From Fasciola hepatica (Eukaryota > Platyhelminthes > Trematoda > Plagiorchiida > Fasciolidae), in contig CANUEZ040000024.1 in NCBI GenBank assembly GCA_948099385.1, positions 19,914,001-19,978,000 of the forward strand: a stretch of DNA of 64,000 nt, given 5' to 3'. Below, one piece after another: positions 10,707-21,890 of the stretch (the first letter of the stretch is position 1; every line of letters starts with the position of its first letter). A model generated the notes under the pieces. That model was given only the letters and a program-made list of their open reading frames with translations. It ran no database searches and had not been told where the DNA came from. The position numbers and the translations under genes were made by a program.

Positions 10707-12998
10707 ATGCCAAGAAAAGGATCGAGAACATCGTACTATGGACAGGAAGTAACACGGCAAGTCACCGGGGAGGTTTTGGATACATTCGATCCTTTAGTTA
10801 ATGTTAGATCGCCTAGTCCTGTCAGTGCTAGTTCATGTGTTACTGAGGGCAACATGGATTGTAAGGATGTTGATCTATGTAGACTGAGAATATTAGACCT
10901 AGAACGACGGTTGTTATCGGCTAGACGACAGGCGCGGGAAGCAGAAAAGAAGTGTATACAGAAAGAGCGTGAGCATGAGACCAGCGACTACGACACTTCC
11001 CATAGATCAGAGTGCAATAAGATAGGGAACCCCACGCCGGTCGCCGACTGCAAAACTCCATTCATCGATTTGCCAAGAGTAGAATTAAAGGTTTTCGATG
11101 GGCGACCAGAACACTTCTACAAGTTTGTCAAGCAGTTCGAGACGTTCGTTGAAAATAAGGTAACCGACCCTGGGCAAAGGCTTCTCTACCTTACTCACTA
11201 CTGCCGAGACCGAGCAAGCAAAGCTATCGACGGGTGCACCATGCTCGACCCGGAACAGGGCTATACAAGGGCAAGGAAGATTCTAAGGGACTTGTTTGGC
11301 CAACCGTTCAAAGTAGCCCGTAACCTAATAGAGGGCTTGATGGTAAAGGCAACGAGAACCAAAGGAGACGTCTAGTCAATGGCTGACCTGGTGATTAGGA
11401 TGCAGAACTGCTCAATAGCCCTCGACCATTTAGGTTACAGGGCCGACCTAGATGCCATGCACACTTTGGAAAGCAAAGTCCATCACCTCTCCCCCGAACT
11501 GCAGGGTCGGTGGGCGGAAGAAACGGAACGGATAAGCCGAAGCGACAGGGAGGCTAACTTCGAAGACCTGACCGAATACTTGGACAGGCAAACGAAGATA
11601 GCTGACAGCAGATTCGGCCGACTTATCCGGGACGGCAATCGGGCAAACAAGCCCAGCACTAGCTAGGCTCATACCCCTGTACGGGAACATCCAAAATGCC
11701 AATCTTGGACCAATGCGCACGCCATTTCACGCGATGCTACGGCGCAACCAAATTGCAGATCCTGTGATGCTATCCGCGGACTACCAGAATGCCCCAAGTT
11801 CGGCAACGCCACAATAGACGAACGGTGGGAAATGGCGAGGATGGCAGGAGCGTGTTTTATTTGTCTCAACACCACGCAAAGGGGGGCAGCTTGTAGGTCA
11901 AGGAACCGATGTGGTTACGAGGGCTGCACGAGCAGACACCTTCGATTGTTGCACCAGGTGAGAGAAACTATACCCGAGGCGAGCACCAGGCCAAGTGTGA
12001 CTTGCATAACGTTACGATCTGCCAAAATACCATTGCGTTTAGGCGTGGTTGACGTGGGAGTAGTGACCCCAACAAGAGTGGCCAAAGCGTTGGCCTTCGT
12101 AGATAGTGGCTCGGATACCATGCTATTAAGGAAGGAGTTCGCAGAGAGATATGGGATCAGAGGGAATCAATCCCCATTAACAGTAAACACATTGAGTGGC
12201 ACCGAAGTCATCCAGTCGACTAAACTGCACCTACAACTCGCTTCCTTGGTCGGCAACGATAGAGCGGAAACTCTAGAAGCGTTCACCATAAAGGGCCTGC
12301 CGATGAGAGCACCTCAGTCATTGCAATCGATTCTGACTCAGTGGCCGCATCTCGGCGGGGTTACGAAATTGACCAGCTGATCGGTTGTGAAATACCAGAT
12401 GCGCATTGGGTCCTGGATCAAGGGATAAGAAGCCGCAAAGCACCCCACGCAGTATGCACCATATTCGACTGGACTTTTTGTGGTAGTACAGACGGCAGAT
12501 GCGACAAACAAATCCAAATCAACTGCACTTCGGTGGAAACGGCGAACATCGAACAAGCATTCCAACAATTGTATAACACCGAATTTGCCGACCTGGCCAT
12601 GGAAAGAGATGCCCCATCACGAGAAGATAGGTTGGCTTTGAAGATGGCAGCCGAGAACGTCAAGTATGCAAAAGGTCGTTTCGAAGTTCCTGTCCCGTGG
12701 AGACCCAACATGAAACCCATGCCAAACACCCGAGAAATGGCTCTGAAAAGATTAAGCTTTCTCGAAACCAGGCTGTTCCGGGAACCACAATTAAAGATAG
12801 AATACACACGAGCCACGCAACATAACGTCGACTTGGATTACATGGAAGGAGTAGATACGGCGGCTACCAGCGCAAATTTGAGGTGGTACCTACCCCATCG
12901 CCCGGTCGTGAGCCCAAAGAAACCGGGGAAAGTCAGAGTGGTTTTCGACTGTGCCGCGAAATGTCAGTGTGTGTCACTCAACGACCATATACTACAGT
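10707..12998 (+). pseudogene. Outer BEL/Pao Gag, aspartic protease and early RT (broken)
   Basis: The start is taken at the ATG at 10,707, because the same MPRKGS N-terminus opens the inner copy. The N-terminus is charged and coiled-coil-like (10,850-10,990). The conserved Pao Gag domain follows (VELKVFDGRPEHF through KQFETFVENK, 11,070-11,700). Next comes a Cys-rich finger (ACFICLN, CGYEGC; 11,850-11,945) and a retropepsin-like motif, FVDSGSDT (about 12,100). The RT entry region (VVFDCAAK) lies at about 12,940. TAG stops at 11,373 and 11,664 and a frameshift with a small deletion near 12,340-12,380 break the frame. The reading stops at the insertion point of the inner element. In an intact copy this polyprotein forms the particle and matures it. 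Confidence 0.8.
12994..12998. repeat. Target-site duplication ACAGT (left copy)
   Basis: ACAGT lies directly outside the inner element's LTR here and again at 19,692-19,696. The outer element's RT reading resumes in frame after the right copy, so only one copy belonged to the original site. Confidence 0.92.
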
Positions 12999-13375
12999 TG
13001 TAACGCACGTTTGAACAATGCGTAACCAAATTCGCAACGGATCCCGAAATCAAAAGACGATTATCCGTGATATCCTACGATACTAAATTATTACAATGAA
13101 CAATGACGTAAACAATATACAAACCTCAATAATACGATCACAAGGACTCAACAACGAGAAACCGAATAGCAGCGTGTGAGCAGACAGCACGTGCTTCACG
13201 CAGGTCCTGAACAAGGATGTGTCAAAGTAGCGCTCTGGGCGCCAACAAACAACAATTGGTCCAGAAAAACAACGAGTTCATAAAGACAAGTCATTAGTGT
13301 ATGCAAATGAGTGAGGTTGGGAAAAACACTGAATCGCGAGGGTTAAAGGGGGATTTTTCACGACCGGTTGTTACA
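12999..13375 (-). repeat. 3' LTR of the inner BEL/Pao element
   Basis: This is 377 bp and reads TGTAAC...GTTACA. It differs from the 5' LTR (19,316-19,691) at about ten positions, including one single-base indel in an A run near 13,320. Confidence 0.93.
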
Positions 13376-14076
13376 CCGCCCACCAAAATCCTCCTAGATC
13401 CTTAGCAGAGTCAAAGTTTCGGTATAAAGGTACTGATTTTTCCTACCTGCCTAGGCCCTGCTGTCAGTGCGCCCGTCTAATGCTCGTCGTCAACGTTCTA
13501 CTACTGGTCGCACCTAATCCACTGGATACATAGATGTGAGGCTAGTCTACATCTTCCACAAGACCAAATGACCGATGGCGGGCGTGAAGGGTCACATAGA
13601 CGTTGTCCTCGTAAGGGGCCGTCCGGTCCTGGATGTACGTGCTTGAGTGTGTGTGTGTGTGTGTCCGTGTGTGTGTGTGCCGGGGGTACAATGAAATCAC
13701 AGGTAGGACTACACATCAAAGGAGGACTTTCTGCAATGTCAACAAAAGACCGCGTGGCAAGAAGACGGGTAAAATGTAGCATGTGTGTGTGACCTGAGCT
13801 CCGCTACTTCCACATATGCAAGGGGCATTCGGTAGCGTCAACAAAAAGCAAAACAGCGAACACTGTCACATGTATGATGGGTTTACGGGATGTAGAGTGC
13901 GTCGTGCATGCGTGTATGTATCGGGATGTACAATGGAATCGCACTCATCACCACATATCGGAAAGAACCTCCTGTAATGTCAACGAAAGGACCGCGAGCA
14001 CCTCAACGTGTTTGACGGAGACCGTGTGGTATATATGGTGTTTCTTTATCCACCTCGATGACTGGTGTGAAAAGGT
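13376..14076 (-). other. 3' untranslated region of the inner BEL/Pao element, with polypurine tract and GT microsatellite
   Basis: The region lies between the integrase stop and the 3' LTR. A purine-rich tract (GGAGGATTTTGGTGGGCGG on the minus strand, 13,376-13,394) abuts the LTR and is the likely plus-strand priming site. The same tract precedes the outer 3' LTR at 31,265-31,285. A (GT)n microsatellite lies at about 13,647-13,680. The region aligns in opposite orientation with 30,690-31,285. No open frame is worth calling. Confidence 0.7.
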
Positions 14077-15681
14077 CTAATAGGCCTCAGGGTTATCAGC
14101 TCCTCCGTCTTCGCTCTCGAGTAGGTTAATACTGCGTATGTCACGAATGAGCACTCCGTTAGCTGTCTTCACCTTCGCCGTTCTTATCATTCCGTCAGTG
14201 CTTTTGATGGTTTCCGTAACTACTCCCAAAGACCAAGCGCTGAAATGTGCGCGTTCGTAGGAGATCATAACCACGTCCCCAACTTTGAATGGTCTTGTTT
14301 TGGCCAGCCACTTCTGTCGAGTCTGCAAAGCCGGTTGGTACTCCCGCAGCCATCGCCTCCAGAAGACCTTGGCCAGACAGTTCGCTTGCTTCCATCCGTG
14401 GAGGTAGCTCCCACGGAGGTTTACCGGCCCTTGGAAACCCTCGTTCGACCTTAACATCAATAAGTCGTTTGGGGTGAGCGCCAGGTGGGTGGGGTCGCCG
14501 TTCAATACTGGAACAAGGGGGCGGTTGTTCAGGATTCGCTCCACCTCAGTCATGACGGTGTTCAGCGTCTCGTCGTCGGGCGGTTGCTGCTCCATGATTG
14601 ACAGCAATATCAGTCTGGCAGACTGGATCATGCGTTCCCATACGCCGCCTCGGTGGCTGGCCTGTGAGGGGTTGAAATGCCATCGTATGCCGTAGGCCAC
14701 GGTTCGATCCTGCAGTTCGTCCCTGTTTATGTTCTTGTGCCAACGCTGCAATTCCCGGTGAGCGCCCACAAAGTTCGACCCATTATCTGAGTATATATCG
14801 GCAGGTACGCCTCTTCGGTTGATAAATCTTTGCAAGGCCCGTAGAAACGAATCGGACGTCATCGAATGTGCGACTTCTCGGTGTACCGCACGTGACTTCA
14901 TGCACTTCATGATACATCCGTATCGCTTATCCAGTCTTTTCCCGCACTTGATCCACAAGGGCCCGAAATAGTCCAACCCGGTGTCACTGAACGGCCACCA
15001 GCCAGTAGTCACCCTGCATTCTGGTAGTGGGGCCATGGGTTGTTTGCCCGCTGTGGCATTGCGTCTCCTGCATTGCACACACCGTCGGATTACGCGTTTT
15101 ACAGTCTCTCGTCCTCTCAACAACCAAAGACGCTTTCGGATGACGCTCGTCACGTGACTTTCCCCGGCATGTCCCTCCACGGCGTGGACGTGTTGAATCA
15201 TTAGCTGTACTGCAGGTTATCTCGCAGGCAGCACTATAGGATACTTTGTGTCGAAGTTCAGGTGGGCGTTGGTCAGCCTACCATCCACCCGCAGCAGTCC
15301 GTCGATGAGTTTGGGGTTTAAACGCTTCAGCTCGCCTCTTGGAGATGACATGTCTTTATTGGTCGGCCCCACTTCTTCCGCCCTCTTGAGTTCTCGGGCG
15401 AAAGCCTCGCGTTGTATCATTCTGAAAATATCGTACTCTGCCGCTTGTAGCTCATCGGGACCTATCGGGCCGACCCGTATCCGACCTGAGGTCCGTAGCC
15501 CTTTCATGACTAGTAAATTTCTCTTGAACCTGGTTAACCAAACTAGCGAACGAAGCGTCTTCATCCAGGAAGAAAACCTGACCAGTCGCAATGGAATGGA
15601 TGACTCTTCGACGACGTTGGTTGCTATCACTACGCCTTTGATCTCCAGTTCCATGTCCGTAGGGGTTTTTAATTCGAACAC
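14077..15681 (-). pseudogene. Inner BEL/Pao integrase region
   Basis: The piece at 15,681-15,217 is the upstream Pao-type pol region (VWLTRFKRNLLVMKG, then DGLLRVDGRL). A TAA stop near 15,214 separates it from a 374-residue open frame (15,201-14,077). That frame opens with a zinc-binding H2C2-like segment (IQHVHAVEGHAGESH, then CVQCRRR). The DDE catalytic core is visible as DYFGPLW, then DIYSDNGSNFVG, then SHRGGVWERM. A C-terminal WRRWLREYQP and DVVMISYE block completes the Pao integrase tail. Integrase joins the cDNA ends to chromosomal DNA. All three acidic residues appear present, so the core itself may be intact; the upstream stop is the main defect. Confidence 0.85.
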
Positions 15682-15684
15682 GGG

Positions 15685-17268
15685 CTAGTCCTGTTTGGGC
15701 AATTGCAGGAAGTTTGGCCCTCTCGTCCACGTGTTCAGTTGCCTGAAGTTGTTCGCACCTCGGGAGCACAGGTCGGCCGGATTATCGCCAGACCTGACAT
15801 GACTCCACTGGTGCGTGGCTGATTCATCGTGGATAATCGTGAGCCGGTTAGCAACGAAAGTACTAAATCGGCTCCGGACGTTGTTGATATAGTAAAGTAC
15901 TATCGTTGAATCCGTCCAGAAGCTCACCGACCAAATGTAGAGATCGAAACATCTCTTCACAGCCTGCACCACCCTGACTGCCAACACGGCTGCGCTGAGT
16001 TCAAGGCGTGGGATTGAGACCGACTTCAGTGGAGCAACGCGGGCTTTTGCAAACAGGATCCTCGTGGTATATTGTCCATCTCCTGCGCACCATCGTCCGT
16101 ACACCACAGCTCCATAACCGACTTCGGATGCATCGGAAAAGGCATGTAGTTCTCCAGTCCGTGTCATATGGTCAGGAGTCAAACGTCGTGGGATTCCTAT
16201 GTCCCCTAATTTCTTCAAGGTGTTCAAAAATTCTTCCCAGTCCAGCCGGTCCCCTCGGTCCAGTGACTGGTCCCAATCAACTTTCTTACGGCACAGCCGC
16301 TGCAGCAAGATCTTTCCGGGTAGCAGCCATGGTGAGACGAAACCGAGCGGGTCGAACAAACTTCAGACGGCAGATAGTATGCCACGACGGGTTATTGGCA
16401 CCTCCGGAACGTTTAGTTCGAAAACAAAATCGTCCGTTTCCGCGTCCCATTGTATCCCTAAGGTGCGCTCGATAGGAAGTGCAGAGCCGTCCAGATCTCT
16501 TACCCTTTCGGCCTTTTCGTGATACGGGATGACCTTCAGCACTTCTGAAGCGTTCGACATCCATTTAGTTAGATGGAAGCCGCCCTATTCCAGCAATCTC
16601 GTCAGACCCCTGGACTGCTCTAGGGCTGATTCCACATCATCAAATGACCCAAGGTAGTCGTCGACGTAGAAGTTCCTGCTGACGCTTTCTACCACCGTCC
16701 GATGTACTAGATCGCCATGTTTGTTCGCTGATTCTCGGAGGGCGTAGTTGGCACAAAATGGTGACCATATGGCTCCGAAGGGGTGGACGGTCATCCTATA
16801 ATTCACCACTGCGTTGTCCCAGTCGCTCCCTTCCCACCACAGGAAACGCAAAGCATCTCGTTCTCCTACCGAAATCTTCACCTGATGGAACATTTCCCTA
16901 ATGCCGACAGACAAAGCCACTTTACCCACTCTGAAACGGCACAAAACATCGATCAGTGGTGTGGTCCAGTCAGGCCCCTATAGTAGGCGATCGTTTAACG
17001 ACTTGCCCTGGAACTTGGCCGCACAGTCGAAAACCACCGGCAGTTTATTGGGTTTCTTGGGGTTGATAACCGGATGGTGAGGCAGATACCAGATACCCCT
17101 TTTGCTGTCGGTGTTAACAGGCACCTTTTCAACGTAACCGAGGCCTTCGTTTCGCTTCATCAAATCCGCGTATCGTTCCCACAGATTCTGGTCTTGAATG
17201 AAGCGTTCTTTTAGTCGTAGTAATCGTTGGAAAACATAATTTCTGTTGTCAGTCCACGGGTCGACCAA
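15685..17268 (-). pseudogene. Inner BEL/Pao reverse transcriptase and RNase H
   Basis: Three open pieces follow each other in one frame. Positions 17,268-16,978 are the RT N-terminus (WYLPHHPVINPKK, VVFDCAAK). Positions 16,944-16,585 are the palm, with FYVDDYLGSFDD at about 16,633-16,674. Positions 16,560-15,685 are the connection and RNase H region (DPLGFVSPW; SDASEVGYGAVVYG; FWTDSTIVLYY; NPADLCSRG). In-frame stops sit near 16,982 (TAG), 16,583 (TAG), 16,360 (TGA) and 15,683 (TAG), each replacing one codon that is a sense codon in relatives. The protein copies RNA into cDNA and removes the RNA strand. The YVDD catalytic motif is intact. Expression would need readthrough of several stops. Confidence 0.85.
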
Positions 17269-19274
17269 TGTGCGCCATGGGAGGGGAACCTGGAACTGTT
17301 TTTGAGGCCTCTAGTGCCTTGCCGCACCGTTTGTAGAGCGAAGTGATCCTCTTGAGACAACGTCGGTCTTTCGTCTCCAATGTCATGAAACTCCTTTTCA
17401 TACAGCCATTGCAGATGATACTCTATGCGGTCCGTTTCGGCGGGTAAGTAATTCACCGAACCGCGTACCCCTACTGGACCGTATAACATCCATCCCAAAG
17501 CCGTGCGTACGACATAAGGTGCCTGGCGGTCGCCCACTCTCTGGTCAAGCACCCAATGCACCTCTGGCACGTCGCAGCCGATGAGGAGATCCATTTCATC
17601 ATCTTCCCAGTCTACAACGGTTACATCCTGCAGGTGGAGCCACCGAGTCAAGATTGCGTTCACCGACCTTGGTGCTCGCATGGGGAGATCCGCTAACGTG
17701 AATGCCTCCGTTGGTTCAATTTCCTCGTTAGTGTCTAGGGAGATGAGCTGCAGCCTTAATCTACCGGCAGTCATTACCTGTGTTCCGCCCATCGTGCTCA
17801 CTGCTAACGACGTCGCACCTTTAGCCAGTTGGTGTTTGTCGGCAAACCGCTCTTTCACTAAAGTGGTGTCGGATCCACTATCAACGAAAGCCAACGCCTT
17901 GACTATCCCAGTCGGAGTCACTACTCCCGCGACCACTACGCCTAAACGTACCGGTTTACTGGCGGATTGTGAAGTTGAACAAATCACGCTGGGCTTGGTA
18001 CTCGCCTCGGATATGGTTACTCTCGCCTGATGCAGCAGCCGATGGTGTCTGCCCGTGCAGCCCTCGTAACCACATCGATTCCTTGTCCTACAGGCTGCTG
18101 CCCGGTGCGTGGTGTTAAGACAGATAAAACATGCTCCTGCCATCCTCGCCATTCCCCACCGTTCGTCTATTGTGGCGTTGCCGAACTTGGGGCATTCTGG
18201 TAGGCCATGGCTAGTACCACAGGATCTGCAATTTGGTTGCGCCGTAGCATCGCGTGAAATGACGTGTGTATTGGTCCAAGGCTGGTACTTTGGATGTTCC
18301 CGTACAGGGGTTTGGACTTGGCTAGTACTGGGCTTGTTTGCTCGGTTGCCGTCCCGGATAAGTCGGCCGAATCTGCTGTCAGCTATCTTCGTTTGCCTGT
18401 CCAAGTATTCGGTCAGGTCTTCGAAGTTGACTTCTCTGTCGCTTCGGCTTATCCGTTCTGCTTCTTCAGCCCACTGATCCTGTAGTTCGGGAGAGAGGTG
18501 ACGGACTATGCCTTCCAAAGTGTGCATGGCATCTAGGTCGGCCCTGTAACCTAAATGGTCGAGGGCTATTGAGAAGTTCTGCATCCTAATCACCAGGTCG
18601 GCCATGGTGTAGACGTCGCCCTTGGTTCTCTTCGCCTCTACCATCAAGCTCTCTATTAGGTTACGGGCTACTTTGAACGGTTGGCCAAACAAGTCCCTTA
18701 GAATCTTCCTTGCCCTTGTATAGCCCTGTTCCGGGTCGAGCATGGTGCACCCGTCGATAGCTTTGCTTGCTCGGTCTCGGCAGTAGTGAGTAAGGTAGAG
18801 AAGCCTTTGCCCAGGGTCGGTTACCTTATTTTCAACGAACGTCTCGAATTGCTTGACAAACTTGCAGTATTGCTCAGCTCGCCCGTCGAAAGCCGTTAGC
18901 TCCACTCTAGGCAGACCGATCGATGGTGGTTTGTGGTCGGCGACCGGCGTGGGGTTCCCTATCTTATCGCACCCTAATCTATCGGAAGTGTCGAAGTCAC
19001 TGGTCTCATGCTCTCGCTGTTTCTGTGTACACTTCTCTGCTTCATGCGCCTGTAGTCTAGCCGATAGTAACTGTTGCTTTATCTCTAGTATTCTCAGCTT
19101 ATATAAATCGACATCCTTACGATCAGTATTGTTCTCAATAACACATGAACTAGCACTGACAGGACTAGGCGATCCAGCATTACCTAAAGAATCATATGTA
19201 CCCAAAACCTCCCCAGAGACTTGCCGTATTACTTCCTGTCCGGATTCGACTGCTTTTGATCCTTTTCTTGGCAT
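17211..19274 (-). CDS. Inner BEL/Pao Gag and aspartic protease (open to a frameshift near 17,240)
   Basis: The open frame starts at the MPRKGSK methionine (19,274). An upstream in-frame ATG at 19,298 exists but is not shared with the outer copy. Order: basic N-terminus; coiled-coil-like stretch (residues 55-95); Pao Gag domain (VELTAFDGRAEQY to WAEEAERI, about residues 120-270); Cys/His finger (ACFICLN, CGYEGC, about 380-405); protease (FVDSGSDTTL, about 455); and the linker to RT (GCDVPEVHWVLDQ, about 570). The frame shifts near 17,240 and pol continues at 17,268 in another frame. Pao elements normally have one continuous gag-pol, so this shift is probably a defect. It is one of the most intact retroelement proteins in the window. 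Confidence 0.85.
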   Translation of the reverse strand: MPRKGSKAVESGQEVIRQVSGEVLGTYDSLGNAGSPSPVSASSCVIENNTDRKDVDLYKLRILEIKQQLLSARLQAHEAEKCTQKQREHETSDFDTSDRLGCDKIGNPTPVADHKPPSIGLPRVELTAFDGRAEQYCKFVKQFETFVENKVTDPGQRLLYLTHYCRDRASKAIDGCTMLDPEQGYTRARKILRDLFGQPFKVARNLIESLMVEAKRTKGDVYTMADLVIRMQNFSIALDHLGYRADLDAMHTLEGIVRHLSPELQDQWAEEAERISRSDREVNFEDLTEYLDRQTKIADSRFGRLIRDGNRANKPSTSQVQTPVREHPKYQPWTNTHVISRDATAQPNCRSCGTSHGLPECPKFGNATIDERWGMARMAGACFICLNTTHRAAACRTRNRCGYEGCTGRHHRLLHQARVTISEASTKPSVICSTSQSASKPVRLGVVVAGVVTPTGIVKALAFVDSGSDTTLVKERFADKHQLAKGATSLAVSTMGGTQVMTAGRLRLQLISLDTNEEIEPTEAFTLADLPMRAPRSVNAILTRWLHLQDVTVVDWEDDEMDLLIGCDVPEVHWVLDQRVGDRQAPYVVRTALGWMLYGPVGVRGSVNYLPAETDRIEYHLQWLYEKEFHDIGDERPTLSQEDHFALQTVRQGTRGLKNSSRFPSHGAHWSTRGLTTEIMFSNDYYD

Positions 19275-19315
19275 TTTGCGTGTTTTTCCTCGTTCCAAAT
19301 TGATCTATTGAATAT

Positions 19316-19691
19316 TGCAACGAGCGTTTGAGCAATGCGTAGCCAAATTCGCAACGGATCCCGAAATCAAAAGACGATTATCCGTGATATTCTACGATAC
19401 TAAATTATTACAATGAACAATGACGTAAACAATATACAAACCTCAATAATACGATCACAAGGACTCAACAACGAGAAACCGAATAGCAGCGTGTGAGCAG
19501 ACAGCACGTGCTTCACGCAGGTCCTGAACAAGGATGTGTCAAAGTAGCGCTCTGGGCGCCAACAAACAACAATTGGTCCAGAAAAACAACGAGTTCATAA
19601 AGACAAGTCAATAGTGTATGCAAATGAGTGATGTTGGGAAAACACTGAATCGCGAGTGTTAAAGGGGGATTTTTCACGACCGGCTGTTACA
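19316..19691 (-). repeat. 5' LTR of the inner BEL/Pao element
   Basis: This is 376 bp and the pair of 12,999-13,375. The first bases of the internal region (19,315 downward) include a TTTGGAACGAGG word, a candidate primer-binding site shared with the outer element. Confidence 0.93.
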
Positions 19692-19696
19692 ACAGT
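19692..19696. repeat. Target-site duplication ACAGT (right copy)
   Basis: This is the exact match of 12,994-12,998. The outer element's pol resumes immediately after it. Confidence 0.92.
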
Positions 19697-21871
19697 GCTC
19701 AGACTAGGCAACACCACTAGTCGAGGCTTTATGTCATTTTTGGCTTGGAAAAGTAGCGGTCTCGGCGGACATACGTGAAATGTTTCTACAGGTGAAGATG
19801 CCCGTTAAAGATATGGACGCATTTTGCCTTCTCTGGTGGCCTGAGAACGACGCAAATCGCGCACCTGACGAGTACAGGCTGACCATGCACCCCTTTGGGA
19901 CGGTTTCATCCCCCTTCAGTGCTAATTTCGCCCCCCGGGAAACCCTTAAGCTTTTCGGCGGCCCCTGCAGCTTGTTAGGAAGAACCGTGTACCACTTCCA
20001 CGTGGACGATTTTCTGTGCTGCTTTGACGATCCAAATGCTGCTATTCTTTATATGACCAAACTGATCGCCACTCTAAATGTCGGAGGATTCAACCTCACT
20101 AAATGGACTTCGAACAGCCAAGAGGTGCTCAATGTTATATCGAAGTCCGAGAAAATGAAGTGTAAGAGAAAGCTTTTGGGATCCTCTTCACAGACGGAGC
20201 GCACGCTTGGGCTTCAGTGGAAGCCCAGAGGAGACGAATTCATTTTCACTCTAGACCTACCCAAACGACCAGTCACGCGGAGAAGAACCCTATCATCAGT
20301 CTCAAGACTCTGTGACCCCCTAGGTTTCGTTTCGCCATGGCTTTACCGGGAAAGTGCTTGCTGCAATCGCTGTGCCAAAGAGGAACGGGTTGGGACGAAC
20401 CTCTCTAAGATGACGACGATAAGCGATGGCGCGACTGGCTGCACAGCCTGGAGCAACTTGGGGAGATAAAAATACGAGGGCGCTTAGCAGGTGTCCAGTG
20501 CACAAACGACGCCCAAAATCACTTATTCTCCGATGCATCAGAAATAGGCTACGGGGTAGTTGCTTACGGCTGCTGGGTTGACGCAAATGGTGGGCGGCAC
20601 AGCCAGATACTATTCGCAAAGGCGAGAGTGGCTCCACTGAAAACGGTGTCGATTCTAAGGCTGGAACTGACGGCAGCAGTACCGGCCGTAAAAGCCGCGA
20701 GGCTGATTAGGAGATGCTTCGACCGGATAGACTGGGAAACAAACTTTTGGACGGATTCAGCCATGGTACTTCATTACATAAACAACACTACCACTCGTTT
20801 TAACACTTTCGTGACCAACAGACTCACTATAATCCACGAGTCTACTAAAACCGATCAATGGCACTATGTAAAATCCTCCAGTAATCCGGCCGACTTCTGC
20901 TCAAGGAGCCTGAAAACACTAGAGAGGTTGTGGATGTGGACAACGGAACCGGACTTCCTAACTGCAACTAAAGAGATGTGGCCAACGCTATTGATACCCA
21001 AGGCTGATGATGGTGATATCGAGACTAAGAGACTGATACTGGCAATAAACTTCACGAGAAGCGTAAGCCTAACAGAGAAACTGTGTCAATTCCCCAAATG
21101 GACAAAAATGTTAAAGGCCGCAGTCTGGTGGACACGGTTCAAATCACTCTTATTGATTATGAAAGGCGCAAGACCACAAAACACGTTGAGCGTGGGGACG
21201 ATACTACCGGGCGAGCTGAATCAGGCCGAACTCGATGTTCCACGCCTAGTACAACTAGAAGCTTTCCCGTCCGAGGCCCGCGAGCTAGCCAGGACAGATG
21301 ATAACACCAACGGAATCAGGCTGGTGCACAGTAGTATCCGAGCACTAAACCCCATGCGAATCAACGGACTACTGAGAGTTGGAGGGCGGCTGACGAATTC
21401 AAGCCTAGAGTACGAAACAAAACACCCCATAATAATCCCCGGTGACCACCATATAGCGAGATGCCTGATTTATCATGTACATCGGGAAGAGGGACACGCA
21501 GGCCTGAATCACTTATTGAACAATATACGCCGATGATTTTGGGTGACAAAGGGACCAGCGACGGCCAAGCGAGTCATAGGCAACTGCATTAATTGTCGTC
21601 ACCGGAGAGCGGTAGCAGGCCAACAAATGATGGCCCCCTTTCCAGCCGTAAGAGTCCAACCGGGATGGTGCTCGTTCGCGGAAATCGGCGTAGACTGCTT
21701 TGGCCCGTTACTCGTACGACACAGAGGAGCACCCAAAAGAGGCACGGCTGCCTGATAACATGCATACAGTTCAGAGCAGTCCACCTCAAAGTAGTGCATA
21801 ACATGACAACCGATTCATTCCTAATAGCTCTGCAAAGGTTCATCGTGAGGTGGGGCGTCCCCAAGAATATA
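19697..21871 (+). pseudogene. Outer BEL/Pao RT, RNase H and N-terminal integrase
   Basis: The frame continues from 12,998 once the inner element is removed. Visible blocks are the palm (REMFLQVK; YHFHVDDFLCCFDD, with HVDD at 19,999-20,010 in place of YVDD), the connection (DPLGFVSPW, about 20,310), RNase H (SDASEIGYG, about 20,535; FWTDSAMVLHYIN, about 20,745; NPADFCSRS), the Pao integrase N-terminus (about 21,330-21,600) and the first catalytic aspartate region (GVDCFGPL, about 21,690). The frame is broken by a TAG near 19,708 and by shifts near 20,465, 21,535 and 21,750. The first palm residue is changed to His, which would impair catalysis. Compared with the inner copy, about 57 percent of residues match over an 83-residue connection block. 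The piece ends at the LINE-block insertion. Confidence 0.8.
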
Positions 21872-21890
21872 GTTAAATTAGTTAAATATT

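Larger units (their letters stand above)
12999..19691 (-). mobile_element. Inner, complete BEL/Pao LTR retrotransposon
   Basis: This is a 6,693-bp element lying antisense inside the RT gene of the outer BEL/Pao element. On the minus strand it runs 5' LTR (19,691-19,316), gag-protease (from 19,274), RT, RNase H, integrase (to 14,077), a 3' region, a purine-rich tract next to the LTR (13,399-13,376) and the 3' LTR (13,375-12,999). The flanks are perfect ACAGT duplications. About ten differences separate the two LTRs, so the insertion is fairly recent. The pol frame is almost continuous but has several single in-frame stops and at least one frameshift near 17,240. Confidence 0.93.

Noticed and set aside
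13647..13680. GT microsatellite considered as a regulatory element
   Set aside because: It is a simple repeat within the 3' region of the BEL/Pao element. The outer copy has a decayed version, so it is part of the element.
12994..19696. Possibility that 10,291-13,375 is a short element with inverted LTRs
   Set aside because: The reverse-oriented LTR at 12,999-13,375 pairs with 19,316-19,691 as the 3' LTR of a complete minus-strand element with a perfect 5-bp duplication.
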